Origin: an uncultured Agathobaculum sp.
Lineage (GTDB): Bacteria; Bacillota; Clostridia; Oscillospirales; Butyricicoccaceae
Direction of reading: 5' to 3'
Assembly (NCBI RefSeq): GCF_944380985.1
Contig: NZ_CALWJJ010000003.1
Span: 62,001 to 126,000 of the forward strand
DNA: 64,000 bases
The notes beneath the pieces were generated by a model that saw only the letters and a list, made by a program, of their open reading frames with translations, had not been told where the DNA came from and made no database searches. Position 1 is the stretch's first letter; the number at the start of each line of letters is the position of its first letter. Below are positions 40,884 through 50,080 of this stretch, in pieces. Both the position numbers and the translations under genes were made by a program.

Positions 40884-43430
40884 ATGAGTGATACGAATAA
40901 CCGGCTGCCCGGCGAAATGGATAAAGAGCAGGCGAAAGATCTGCAAACGCCCTCATCACCCTCTGCCGAGGATATTCTCGCCAGGGTCAATGTCGATGAA
41001 ATCGGCTTTCCGTCTGATCTGATGGACGACCTGCTGTCTGGCTTGGAGCATCGAACGCCAGAACGGCCTGCTGCGTCTGTGGTGGCAGAAGGGGATCGGA
41101 CACCGGAACCGCCACAGCCTGATGCATCGGCAGTGGATAAAGAAATGAAAGATGATGCTGGACAGGCGCAGCCCGTGGAAGAGTCAGATGAACGTCCGGC
41201 TGCAGTATCACAAGAGGCGGATCAGACGGAAGCGGACGAGCTATCCTCTGATGCGTCTGAAGAGAACACTGCGGAACCGTCCGAGGAGCCGGTGGAAAGC
41301 CCCCAGGCGGAGGCAGAAAGTACGATAGATGTACAAGATGCGGCAGGGTCAAAAAGTGACGTTGCATCTGCCGTAGACACCGATAAAACTACTGCAGATG
41401 CAGAGCCTTTGCCACTCGATGAGACAGCCGTGACGGTTGCCGAACAGAATAAGGATGAAACCGCTGGGATGATGCTGTTTGAGCGTGTGCAGTATTATGT
41501 GCGTATGCGCCGCCGTGAACAAACGCGCCTTCGTCGAGAAAATGCCCGGCGTGAAGCGGCTGGTATCGAGGCGCCATATCAGCCGATGTCGCTGATGGAC
41601 ATCCGCTTTACGCTGGTTCGCCTTGGGGTGGCTGCGGTCTTTTTGCTGCTGGGACTGCTGCTGCGTAATACGCCAGCCGCGTTTCCAATCTACCTGGTTG
41701 CTTATGCGGTCACCGTGCTGCCGGTAGTTGCCAAGGTTGCGCAAAACTGTGCGCATGGCAAGTACTTTGACGAATATCTGCTGATTCTAATCGCTTCGCT
41801 TGGCGCTTTTATTCTGCGCAATTATGCGGAAGCAAGCATTGTGCTAATCCTACACGGGGTGGGCAAGATTGTCAGCGATGTTGTGCTCAATGCAACGCAT
41901 AAGTCTATCTCCCAGCAAACAATGTTTGTGCCCGACAAGGCAACGATTGTCAACATGCAGGGGAAAGAGCGTCACGCAACGCCATCGGAGGTGCGCGTTG
42001 GCGACTTCATCCTGGTAAACTCGGATGAGCGTGTGCCGATTGACGGTGTCGTTCTGCGAGGCGATGGTATGGTGGATGACACTGCGCTGACAGGCGACAG
42101 CGAGCCACATCCAATTGGCAAAGATGATCGGGTGCTGGCAGGCAGTTTATATACTGGCTCGATCCTGCTGATACGTGCGACGGCTACGATTGACGACTGT
42201 GCGCTAAATCAGGTCATGCGCGTGCAGGAGGATGGCAAGGAGCGGAAAGCATCGCTTGAAACGAGCGCGGTGCACGGGGCGGCGCGAGTCATTCCGATCG
42301 TTGTTGTTCTGGCGATTTTGCTCTCTGTTATCCCGCCGTTATTTAACTCGAGCACATCGCTTCCAAATTGGATTTACCGCGCGCTGATTATTCTGGTTGT
42401 TTGCTGTCCAACGGCAATGGCCATCTCTGTGCCGCTCTGCTTTTCCTGCGGAACCGGTCGGCTCTCTCAACGGGGCATTCACGTTAAGGGAAGCGAAGCG
42501 GTGGAAAAAATGGCTGAGCTGCGTATGGTTGTTTTCGATAAAACTGGCACGCTGACAGAAGGCAAGTTGCATGTCAAGGAAATTCACGCAACCAAGGAGT
42601 TTAATCAAGAAAGCGTTCTTGCTTATGCTGCGGCTGCCGAGCAGCTTTCTTCGCATCCGGTTGCGCGGGCGGTGGTTGCCGCCTATCAGAGTAAGCCACA
42701 AAAAATCAATGAGTTTGAGGAATTCCCCGGCCGCGGTGTGCGTGCGAGCATCGGCAACCGTAGTCTTCTGGCAGGCAATCGTCGTCTGATGGTAGCCCGA
42801 GGTGTAAAAGGTGTGCCGGATATTAACGGCACGGTGGTCTATGTTGCATATGAAGGCGAATATGCCGGCGCAATTGTGTTGGAGGATGTTATTCGTTCAG
42901 AGGCGGCCGAGGCAATTAAAAGCCTGAAAAGCCAGGGAGTTTTGCGCACGGTTATCTTGACGGGCGACACTGAGTCTCCTGCCCAGCAGACGGCGAATGC
43001 CATCGGGATTGATGCCGTGCATTGTGGTTTGCAGCCCGAGGAAAAAGCCTCTAAGATGGAATTTCTGATGCGTACTATCCCGACGGATGGAACGGCAGCT
43101 TATATCGGCGATGGCATTAACGATATTGATGAACTTGAGCTTGCTGATGTTGGTGTTGCGATAGGTGCTTTCGGCTCCAAGCGGACAGCCGATGCAGCCA
43201 ATGTGCTTATCATGACCAATAACCTCATGCGCCTGAACGATGCGATGCGTATTTCCCGCCGCACGCATGGCATTGCAATGCAAAACATGATTTTTGTGCT
43301 GCTCATCAAGGTTATGCTTGTACTGCTGACATTGTTTGGTGTAACTTATATGTGGCAGGCGGTGGCGGCGGATGTGCTGGTAACCGTGCTGGCTGTGCTG
43401 AACGCCGCACGCATTTTGGGTGTAAAGTAA
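40884..43430 (+). CDS. Divergent P1B-type (heavy-metal) ATPase with acidic N-terminal extension
   Basis: 848 residues. Residues 1-195 are acidic, Pro/Glu/Asp-rich and probably unstructured, in place of the usual HMA (CxxC) domain. About 235-320, 470-515 and 800-848 hold membrane helices. P-type motifs are clear: DKTGTLT (Asp552), SHPVARAV (the HP locus), LTGDTE, GDGINDIDELE. The ion-site motif is CCPT (507-510) where P1B pumps have CPC; the usual GE.LE motif reads GKIVSD. TM8 keeps ADVLVTVLAVLNAAR, a Zn/Cd-type feature. Operon with the ArsR sensor suggests metal efflux. ATG follows AGGAGG. Confidence 0.85.
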   Translation: MSDTNNRLPGEMDKEQAKDLQTPSSPSAEDILARVNVDEIGFPSDLMDDLLSGLEHRTPERPAASVVAEGDRTPEPPQPDASAVDKEMKDDAGQAQPVEESDERPAAVSQEADQTEADELSSDASEENTAEPSEEPVESPQAEAESTIDVQDAAGSKSDVASAVDTDKTTADAEPLPLDETAVTVAEQNKDETAGMMLFERVQYYVRMRRREQTRLRRENARREAAGIEAPYQPMSLMDIRFTLVRLGVAAVFLLLGLLLRNTPAAFPIYLVAYAVTVLPVVAKVAQNCAHGKYFDEYLLILIASLGAFILRNYAEASIVLILHGVGKIVSDVVLNATHKSISQQTMFVPDKATIVNMQGKERHATPSEVRVGDFILVNSDERVPIDGVVLRGDGMVDDTALTGDSEPHPIGKDDRVLAGSLYTGSILLIRATATIDDCALNQVMRVQEDGKERKASLETSAVHGAARVIPIVVVLAILLSVIPPLFNSSTSLPNWIYRALIILVVCCPTAMAISVPLCFSCGTGRLSQRGIHVKGSEAVEKMAELRMVVFDKTGTLTEGKLHVKEIHATKEFNQESVLAYAAAAEQLSSHPVARAVVAAYQSKPQKINEFEEFPGRGVRASIGNRSLLAGNRRLMVARGVKGVPDINGTVVYVAYEGEYAGAIVLEDVIRSEAAEAIKSLKSQGVLRTVILTGDTESPAQQTANAIGIDAVHCGLQPEEKASKMEFLMRTIPTDGTAAYIGDGINDIDELELADVGVAIGAFGSKRTADAANVLIMTNNLMRLNDAMRISRRTHGIAMQNMIFVLLIKVMLVLLTLFGVTYMWQAVAADVLVTVLAVLNAARILGVK

Positions 43431-43437
43431 AACAGAA

Positions 43438-43467
43438 AGACCATACCGAACGTTTCGGTATGGTCTT
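43438..43467 (+). terminator. Terminator after the metal ATPase gene
   Basis: Stem AGACCATACCGAA/TTCGGTATGGTCT with a three-base loop, followed by TTTTT. Confidence 0.92.
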
Positions 43468-43520
43468 TTTGTGCAAACTGTGCTATACTATTTTTGTATA
43501 TTGTTCTGGAGGAAAATACC

Positions 43521-45356
43521 TTGCATCAGAAAATGGAATCTATTCTGTCCCGTGTACAAAAGCCGGCGCGATATGTTGGCGGCGAGTGGGGCTCCGTTAT
43601 GAAAAATAAAGAGGAAATTGACCTTCGGTTTGCATTCTGCTTTCCGGATACGTATGAGGTTGCGATGTCACATTTGGGTTCACGCATCCTATACGGACTG
43701 CTCAACGAGCAAAAAGGAATATGGTGTGAGCGCGTGTGCGCGCCTTGGATCGATATGGAGGAGGAAATGCGCCGGGCGGGCATTCCGCTCTACGGACTTG
43801 AGAGCGGTGACCCGCTGTATGATTTTGATATTATTGCCTTTACCCTGCAGTACGAGCTGTCCTTTTCGAACATTCTCAATATGCTTGACCTGGGCGGCGT
43901 GCCAGTGCTCGCAAAGGACCGCACCGATTTGAAGCATATCGTTGCATGCGGTGGGCCGTGCGCCTATAATCCTGAGCCGTTGTGCGATTTTGTCGACTTA
44001 TTTATGATCGGCGACGGGGAAGAGATCATACTTGAGTTTACCGACCTATATCGTAAAGCGAGAAATGAAGGGTGGAGCAAGCAGCGGTTTCTCGTGCAGG
44101 CTGCGCAGATAGAGGGCATGTATGTGCCGTCGCTCTACGAAGTCTCTTACCATGAGGACGGTACGATCGATTGTGTTATACCGACACATGGTGCGCCGGC
44201 TACGGTACGCAAGCGCGTCGTGCAAAACCTTGATACGATGTACTATCCGGAGTCCTTTGTCGTGCCGTCTACCGATATTGTATTTGACCGGGCGATGGTC
44301 GAGTTGTTCCGCGGCTGTCCGCGCGGCTGCCGTTTCTGCCAGGCAGGCTATACTTATCGCCCGCTGCGTACCAAATCCCGTGAAACGCTGCTGCGCCAGG
44401 CAGAAGCTGTGCTTAAAAACTCCGGCTATGAGGAAATTTCTCTCTCCTCGCTGTCAACGAGTGATTACAGCGATCTATCTGCACTGACCGAGGCTATGCT
44501 CGACTATTGCGAGCCACGGCACATTAGCTTGTCGCTGCCCTCGCTACGTGCGGACAGTTTCAGCGCCGAGCTAATGGAGCGGGTACAGAAAACGCGCAAA
44601 AGCGGACTTACCTTCGCCTGCGAGGCAGGAACGCAGCGCTTGCGTGACGTTATCAACAAGAACATCCGCGAAGAAGATGTACTCCGAGCATGCGAGATCG
44701 CATTCAAGGGCGGATGGAATAACGTCAAACTCTACTTTATGATCGGCCTGCCGACGGAGACGCTTGAGGATCTCAACGGTATTGCTGAAATCAGCAAAAA
44801 GGTTGCTTACTGCTGGCGGATGAACACAAATAACCGCGCACGTGGTGTTCGTATCACAGCCTCGGCCTCGTGCTTTGTGCCTAAGCCGCAGACACCGTTC
44901 CAATGGGATGCGCAGGATACGCTCGAGCAGCTGCGCGAAAAGCAGGCGTATATGAAAACCATTATGAAGACAAAAAATGTCACTTACAATTGGCATGATG
45001 CCGAGACCTCGGTGCTCGAAGGTGTATTTGCCCGCGGCGACCGTCGGCAGGGCAGGGCGATCTACCTTGCTTGGCAGCGCGGCTGCAAAATGGACGGTTG
45101 GGATCAGTGCTTTGATTTTGAAAAATGGATGCAGGCTTTTGTAGACTGCGGACTCGACCCCGCATTTTACGCCTCCCGCACGCGGCCGCTTGATGAGGTT
45201 TTCCCATGGGATCATATTGAGTGCGGCACGCGCAAAGATCACCTAAAGCGTGAGTGGGAGCTGTCCCGCAGTGCCGCCATCTCGCCTGACTGCATAAAAA
45301 AATGCCTGGGCTGCGGTGCAAATGCACTGTTAAAAGGGGGCAAGTGCTGTGTTTAA
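43521..45356 (+). CDS. TIGR03960 family B12-binding radical SAM protein
   Basis: 611 residues. N-terminal SAM-binding/cobalamin-type domain (ARYVGGEWGS, FPDTYEVAMSHLG), radical-SAM cluster CPRGCRFCQAGYTYRPLR, and a C-terminal zinc-like CIKKCLGCGAN. Substrate unknown; the family pairs with TIGR03936 in most Firmicutes, often next to ribonuclease G, which is absent here. TTG 43521 is the chosen start because GGAGG lies eight bases ahead; ATG 43533 is the alternative. It overlaps the next gene by eight bases. Confidence 0.92.
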   Translation: MHQKMESILSRVQKPARYVGGEWGSVMKNKEEIDLRFAFCFPDTYEVAMSHLGSRILYGLLNEQKGIWCERVCAPWIDMEEEMRRAGIPLYGLESGDPLYDFDIIAFTLQYELSFSNILNMLDLGGVPVLAKDRTDLKHIVACGGPCAYNPEPLCDFVDLFMIGDGEEIILEFTDLYRKARNEGWSKQRFLVQAAQIEGMYVPSLYEVSYHEDGTIDCVIPTHGAPATVRKRVVQNLDTMYYPESFVVPSTDIVFDRAMVELFRGCPRGCRFCQAGYTYRPLRTKSRETLLRQAEAVLKNSGYEEISLSSLSTSDYSDLSALTEAMLDYCEPRHISLSLPSLRADSFSAELMERVQKTRKSGLTFACEAGTQRLRDVINKNIREEDVLRACEIAFKGGWNNVKLYFMIGLPTETLEDLNGIAEISKKVAYCWRMNTNNRARGVRITASASCFVPKPQTPFQWDAQDTLEQLREKQAYMKTIMKTKNVTYNWHDAETSVLEGVFARGDRRQGRAIYLAWQRGCKMDGWDQCFDFEKWMQAFVDCGLDPAFYASRTRPLDEVFPWDHIECGTRKDHLKREWELSRSAAISPDCIKKCLGCGANALLKGGKCCV

Positions 45357-46017
45357 GGCAAGGATGAAATTTGCAAAAGAAGGGCGGGCGAAATACATTT
45401 CCCACCTGGATCTGATGCATACCATGCAGCGTGCGATGGCGCGATGCCAGATGCCGTTGTGGTTTACAGAGGGCTTTAATCAGCACGCATATGTCTCTGT
45501 CGTGTTGCCGCTTTCGACCGGCTACTCGGGCGAATGTGAGTTTCTGAATTTTAATATCACATCCGAGTCTGTGCCAGTAAACGCGGTAGAGGCGTTAAAC
45601 GATGTGCTCCCTGAAGGGCTGCGCGCGATCGAAATTTACCCGCTGGAGGACGGCGGCATGAAAGTCGGCGCGATCGCCTGGTCACAGTATCGAATCACCT
45701 GGGAGTTTGATGGAGCTGTGCCAGCAGGATTTGTACGTAATGTACGCGCATTGTTTGGCCGTCAGGCGGTTGAGATCGTCAAGCGCAGCAAGCGCGGAGA
45801 AAAAACGGTCAACATGTGCGATCTGATACGCGATCTGACGATTACTGAAAATGACACGGCAGTTATCGCCGTGGTCACAACCGCCGCGGGAAACGATAAC
45901 CTAAGCCCGGAGTACCTGACTCGCGCGGTTGGACAATATCTGCCGCAGTATGATATTCCGTTCAGCACTTACCACCGCATGAACGTATTTACAGCTGACG
46001 GCACCCCATTTCGATAA
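45349..46017 (+). CDS. TIGR03936/DUF2344 radical-SAM-linked protein
   Basis: 222 residues. KFAKEGRAKYISHLDLMHTMQRAMARCQMPLWFTEGFNQH is the hallmark segment; the family always accompanies TIGR03960 and often ribonuclease G. Begins at GTG inside the end of the radical-SAM gene, so translation is coupled. Likely a partner protein for RNA or substrate binding (inference). Confidence 0.92.
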   Translation: MFKARMKFAKEGRAKYISHLDLMHTMQRAMARCQMPLWFTEGFNQHAYVSVVLPLSTGYSGECEFLNFNITSESVPVNAVEALNDVLPEGLRAIEIYPLEDGGMKVGAIAWSQYRITWEFDGAVPAGFVRNVRALFGRQAVEIVKRSKRGEKTVNMCDLIRDLTITENDTAVIAVVTTAAGNDNLSPEYLTRAVGQYLPQYDIPFSTYHRMNVFTADGTPFR

Positions 46018-46030
46018 AAGGATGTGTGTG

Positions 46031-47431
46031 ATGAACACCACTGCCACTGTTTCTGAAGAACAACTGAACGATCAGTTCACCTATATTGATGCGGTTGCCT
46101 CGCTTGTGCGCGATAAGCGGCTACGCGCCTATACGCATACCTTTGGCTGCCAGCAAAATGAGGCGGATACCGAACACATCCGCGGCATGTTGCATGAGAT
46201 GGGCTATGAGATGACCGATGATGTCAATGAGGCGGATTTCATCTTATTTAACACTTGTGCAGTCCGTGAACACGCGGAAGATCGTGCGTTTGGCAACATC
46301 GGTTCGCTCAGCCATCTAAAAAAGAGAAAGCCTGACGTTATCATCGCACTGTGCGGATGTATGGCGCAGCAGGAAAAAAACGTAGAAAAAATCAAAAAGA
46401 GCTATCCGCAGGTCAGCCTGATGTTTGGAACGCATGCACTTTGGCGGTTTCCGTCGCTGCTATACCGCGTGATGAGCGGAGAAAAGCGCGTATTTGACAT
46501 CGGCGGAGAGGATGACATTGCGGAGGGCCTGCCCATTTTGCGTGCCGATGGGGCTAAGGCGTGGCTCTCTATTATGTATGGATGCAATAACTTCTGCACT
46601 TACTGCATCGTGCCCTATGTGCGCGGCAGAGAGCGCAGCCGCCGTCCAGAGGAGATCGAAAATGAGCTGCGCGGGCTTGTCGCCTCTGGCTATAAGGAGA
46701 TTACCCTGCTCGGCCAGAACGTCAACTCCTACGGCAAGGATCTGGGGATTGATGTGGATTTTGCCGATCTGCTGCGGCGCCTTAATGCTGTGCCCGGTGA
46801 TTTCTGGCTTCGGTTTATGACGAGTCATCCCAAGGATGCAAGCCCCAAGCTTTTTGACACTATGGCGGCTTGCGAAAAGGTGGCAAGGCAGCTGCATCTT
46901 CCGTTTCAGTCTGGCAGCGATGAGATTTTGCGCCGCATGAACCGCCACTATACGGCGGATTCATATAAAAAACTGATCGCTTATGCACGCGAAAAGATGC
47001 CAGACATCACGCTGTCGAGTGATATTATCGTCGGCTTTCCGGGCGAGACGGAAGAGGACTTCGAGCAGACGTTGAGGCTTGTGGAGGATACGCGCTTTGA
47101 CCTGCTGTTTACATTTCTGTATTCTCCGCGCAGCGGTACGCCCGCGGCGTCCTATCCAGATAACGCGACCACAGCCCAGAAGCAGGCTCGATTTGAGCGG
47201 CTGCTTCGGCTGCAGGATGGCATCGTTGCCGAGCGGCAGGCCGCCTATCAGGGCAGGCGTATGCGCCTGCTGATAGACGGCGCAGCCAAGGGGCCGGACT
47301 ATCCGTTTACCGCCCGTACCGAGGGTAATTTGCTCGTCTGCGTGCGCGGCAAAGGGCTTAGCGTCGGCGAGTTTGTCGAGGCCGAGATAGAAAAGACGAC
47401 TCTTCGCTGCTTATACGCGCGAAAATTGTAG
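46031..47431 (+). CDS. miaB: tRNA-2-methylthio-N6-dimethylallyladenosine synthase
   Basis: 466 residues. Adds the methylthio group to i6A37 of tRNAs reading UNN codons. Auxiliary-cluster cysteines in TFGCQQNEAD, NTCAVREHAEDR and LCGCMAQQE, radical-SAM CNNFCTYCIVPYVRGRE, and a C-terminal TRAM domain (about 395-466). The NTCAVRE motif separates MiaB from MtaB. ATG 46031 has AAAAGGATG at good spacing; the ATG at 46022 is too close. Together with miaA at about 52 kb it completes ms2i6A synthesis. Confidence 0.96.
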   Translation: MNTTATVSEEQLNDQFTYIDAVASLVRDKRLRAYTHTFGCQQNEADTEHIRGMLHEMGYEMTDDVNEADFILFNTCAVREHAEDRAFGNIGSLSHLKKRKPDVIIALCGCMAQQEKNVEKIKKSYPQVSLMFGTHALWRFPSLLYRVMSGEKRVFDIGGEDDIAEGLPILRADGAKAWLSIMYGCNNFCTYCIVPYVRGRERSRRPEEIENELRGLVASGYKEITLLGQNVNSYGKDLGIDVDFADLLRRLNAVPGDFWLRFMTSHPKDASPKLFDTMAACEKVARQLHLPFQSGSDEILRRMNRHYTADSYKKLIAYAREKMPDITLSSDIIVGFPGETEEDFEQTLRLVEDTRFDLLFTFLYSPRSGTPAASYPDNATTAQKQARFERLLRLQDGIVAERQAAYQGRRMRLLIDGAAKGPDYPFTARTEGNLLVCVRGKGLSVGEFVEAEIEKTTLRCLYARKL

Positions 47432-47445
47432 AAAGAGGTATTAAT

Positions 47446-50037
47446 ATGCCAGAACTGACGCCCATGATGAAGCAATACGTCGAAATCAAGAATAAGAACA
47501 AGGACTATATTCTGTTTTACCGTCTGGGCGACTTTTATGAGATGTTCTTCGAGGACGCCAAGTTGGTTTCTCAAGAGTTGGAGCTGACGCTGACCGGCCG
47601 CGACTGTGGGCAGGAGGAGCGCGCACCGATGTGCGGCGTGCCCTACCACAGTGCGGAGGGCTATATTGCAAAGCTGGTGCAAAAGGGATACAAAATTGCT
47701 ATCTGCGAGCAGGTGGAGGATCCTAAGCTTGCCAAAGGGCTTGTAAAGCGTGAGATTGTCCGGCGTGTCACGCCGGGTACCGTGCTTGAGGCATCCATGC
47801 TGGATGAAAGCCGCAATAATTTTCTCGGCTGTGTTTATGCGGACGAGAAGGGGATAGGCGTGTGCTTTGCGGATATTACGACTGGCGAAGTGTATGCCAC
47901 CGGCTCGGACAACTGGCAGGAAATTGCCGGTGAGCTTGGCCGATTTGCGCCGCGAGAGGTACTGGTAGGCGGTATTGCCGCGACAGCTTTATCGTTTCAT
48001 GAATTTTTAAAAGAGCGGCTGGAGGCGCTGGTTGAACCACTGCCTGATGTTTTCTTTGATGCGCAGCGTGCATCCGAGTATATCAAGGCGCACTTTCATG
48101 TTGAGGATTTTGAAGAGTCAGGTCTTGCCGATCTGCCACAGACCATGCAGTGCCTCGGTGGCCTGCTGGCTCACCTGGAGGAAACCCAGCGGGCAAGCCT
48201 TGCAGCGCTTGGGCGCCTGCAAGTGTATCGGCAGGGACAATATATGGAGCTTGATTTGATTGCGCGGCGTAATCTTGAACTGTGCGAGACCATGCGCACA
48301 AAGGAGAAAAAGGGCACGCTTCTTTGGGTACTCGATCGAACGCGTACGGCTATGGGCTCCCGTCTGATCCGCCAATGGATTGAAAAACCGCTCTGCAATC
48401 CGCTGCAAATTGTGCGCCGCCAACAGGCGGTCGGCGCGCTGTGCGACGATGTAATCGTCCGCTCCGCGCTGACCGATATGCTAAAAAAGATATTTGATAT
48501 GGAGCGGCTGATCGGCCGCATCACCTATGGAACAGCAAACTGCCGCGATCTGCGGGCGCTTTCCACCACAATCGACTGCCTTCCCGAGATCCGTGCGCAA
48601 GCCGCTGTTTTTACGCAGCCTATGCTGCGCGAGCTGATCGCCAGTATTGATCTGCTGGAGGATATTAGCATGCTGGTTGGGATGGCAATCGTCGACGAGC
48701 CGCCCGTCTTGTTGCGGGAGGGCGGTCTTATCCGCACGGGATATAACGAGGAGGTTGATTATCTGCGCGATCTCGCCTCCGGTGGCAAAGGAAAAATCGC
48801 GGCAATCGAGCAGCGCGAGCGTGAACGCACCGGTATCAGCAAGCTCAAGATCGGTTATAACCGCGTATTCGGTTACTATATCGAGGTTAGCCGTTCCAAT
48901 CTGGACGCAGTGCCGTCGGATTATATCCGAAAGCAGACGCTGGCAAATGGTGAGCGCTATATCACCGAGGAGCTAAAGCAGCTTGAGAGCACCGTGCTTG
49001 GCGCGCAGGAGCGGCTGACAACGCTGGAATACGAGATTTTCACCGAGGTGCGCGACAAAATTGCGGCAGAGGTGCACCGCGTGCAGCAAACGGCGCAGGC
49101 GGTCGCGGCGCTCGACGTACTGTGCGCGCTGGCTGATGTTGCTTGCGATAGCAATTATACCTGTCCGACTGTGGACTGCTCCGACCGGATCGAAATACAG
49201 GATGGACGGCACCCGGTCGTCGAAAAGATGCTTTCGAACAGTTTGTTCATCCCAAATGATACTGTGCTCGACCGGGGGGATAACCGTGTGGCAATCATCA
49301 CTGGGCCAAATATGGCAGGTAAGTCCACCTATATGCGTCAGGTGGCGCTGATTACCATTATGGCGCAGATCGGCTCGTTTGTGCCTGCCTCGTCCGCTCA
49401 TATTGGGGTAGCCGACCGTGTCTTTACGCGCGTTGGCGCGTCGGATGATCTGGCGAGCGGTCACTCGACCTTTATGGTTGAGATGAGCGAGGTTGCAGAT
49501 ATACTGAAGCATGCCACGCGAAACAGCTTGCTGATTTTTGATGAAATCGGACGTGGTACATCAACCTATGACGGCATGAGTATCGCCCGCGCTGTGATCG
49601 AATATGTGGCGGACAAGCACCGCATCGGCGCGCGCGCTCTGTTTGCTACGCACTATCACGAACTGACCGTGCTCGAAGAGCTGTTAGACGGCGTGAAAAA
49701 CTACAATATTGCGGTCAAAAAGCGCGGGGATGACATCACGTTTCTGCGTAAGATCGTGCGCGGCGGCGCGGATGATAGCTATGGTATTGAAGTTGCAAAG
49801 CTTGCCGGTGTGCCGAGCCCGGTCATTAAGCGTGCGAAGGCAGTGCTCACCGATCTAGAGTCCACCATGCCCAAGGTTGGGCTGCGTGCGGTCGAGGAGC
49901 AAGAGGACGCGCCGCAGATAACTATGAACAGCCTGTCCGGTGACGCAGTTGCAGAGCGTCTGCGCGTGCTGCAAGTAGATACAATGACCCCGATTGAGGC
50001 GCTCAACGCGCTGTATGAGTTGAAAAAGTTGGTATAA
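47446..50037 (+). CDS. mutS: DNA mismatch repair protein MutS
   Basis: 863 residues. Recognises mismatches. N-terminal mismatch-binding motif FYRLGDFYEMF (Phe-x-Glu), connector, lever/clamp, and C-terminal ABC-type ATPase with Walker A GPNMAGKST (about residue 620), then Walker B IFDEIGRGTST. Full length with the helix-turn-helix dimer end (PIEALNALYELKKL). AGAGG precedes the ATG. Followed by mutL after 43 bases. Confidence 0.98.
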   Translation: MPELTPMMKQYVEIKNKNKDYILFYRLGDFYEMFFEDAKLVSQELELTLTGRDCGQEERAPMCGVPYHSAEGYIAKLVQKGYKIAICEQVEDPKLAKGLVKREIVRRVTPGTVLEASMLDESRNNFLGCVYADEKGIGVCFADITTGEVYATGSDNWQEIAGELGRFAPREVLVGGIAATALSFHEFLKERLEALVEPLPDVFFDAQRASEYIKAHFHVEDFEESGLADLPQTMQCLGGLLAHLEETQRASLAALGRLQVYRQGQYMELDLIARRNLELCETMRTKEKKGTLLWVLDRTRTAMGSRLIRQWIEKPLCNPLQIVRRQQAVGALCDDVIVRSALTDMLKKIFDMERLIGRITYGTANCRDLRALSTTIDCLPEIRAQAAVFTQPMLRELIASIDLLEDISMLVGMAIVDEPPVLLREGGLIRTGYNEEVDYLRDLASGGKGKIAAIEQRERERTGISKLKIGYNRVFGYYIEVSRSNLDAVPSDYIRKQTLANGERYITEELKQLESTVLGAQERLTTLEYEIFTEVRDKIAAEVHRVQQTAQAVAALDVLCALADVACDSNYTCPTVDCSDRIEIQDGRHPVVEKMLSNSLFIPNDTVLDRGDNRVAIITGPNMAGKSTYMRQVALITIMAQIGSFVPASSAHIGVADRVFTRVGASDDLASGHSTFMVEMSEVADILKHATRNSLLIFDEIGRGTSTYDGMSIARAVIEYVADKHRIGARALFATHYHELTVLEELLDGVKNYNIAVKKRGDDITFLRKIVRGGADDSYGIEVAKLAGVPSPVIKRAKAVLTDLESTMPKVGLRAVEEQEDAPQITMNSLSGDAVAERLRVLQVDTMTPIEALNALYELKKLV

Positions 50038-50080
50038 CCGCACATACGTCGTTTTAATTTTGCTTAGAAAGGACCTATAA

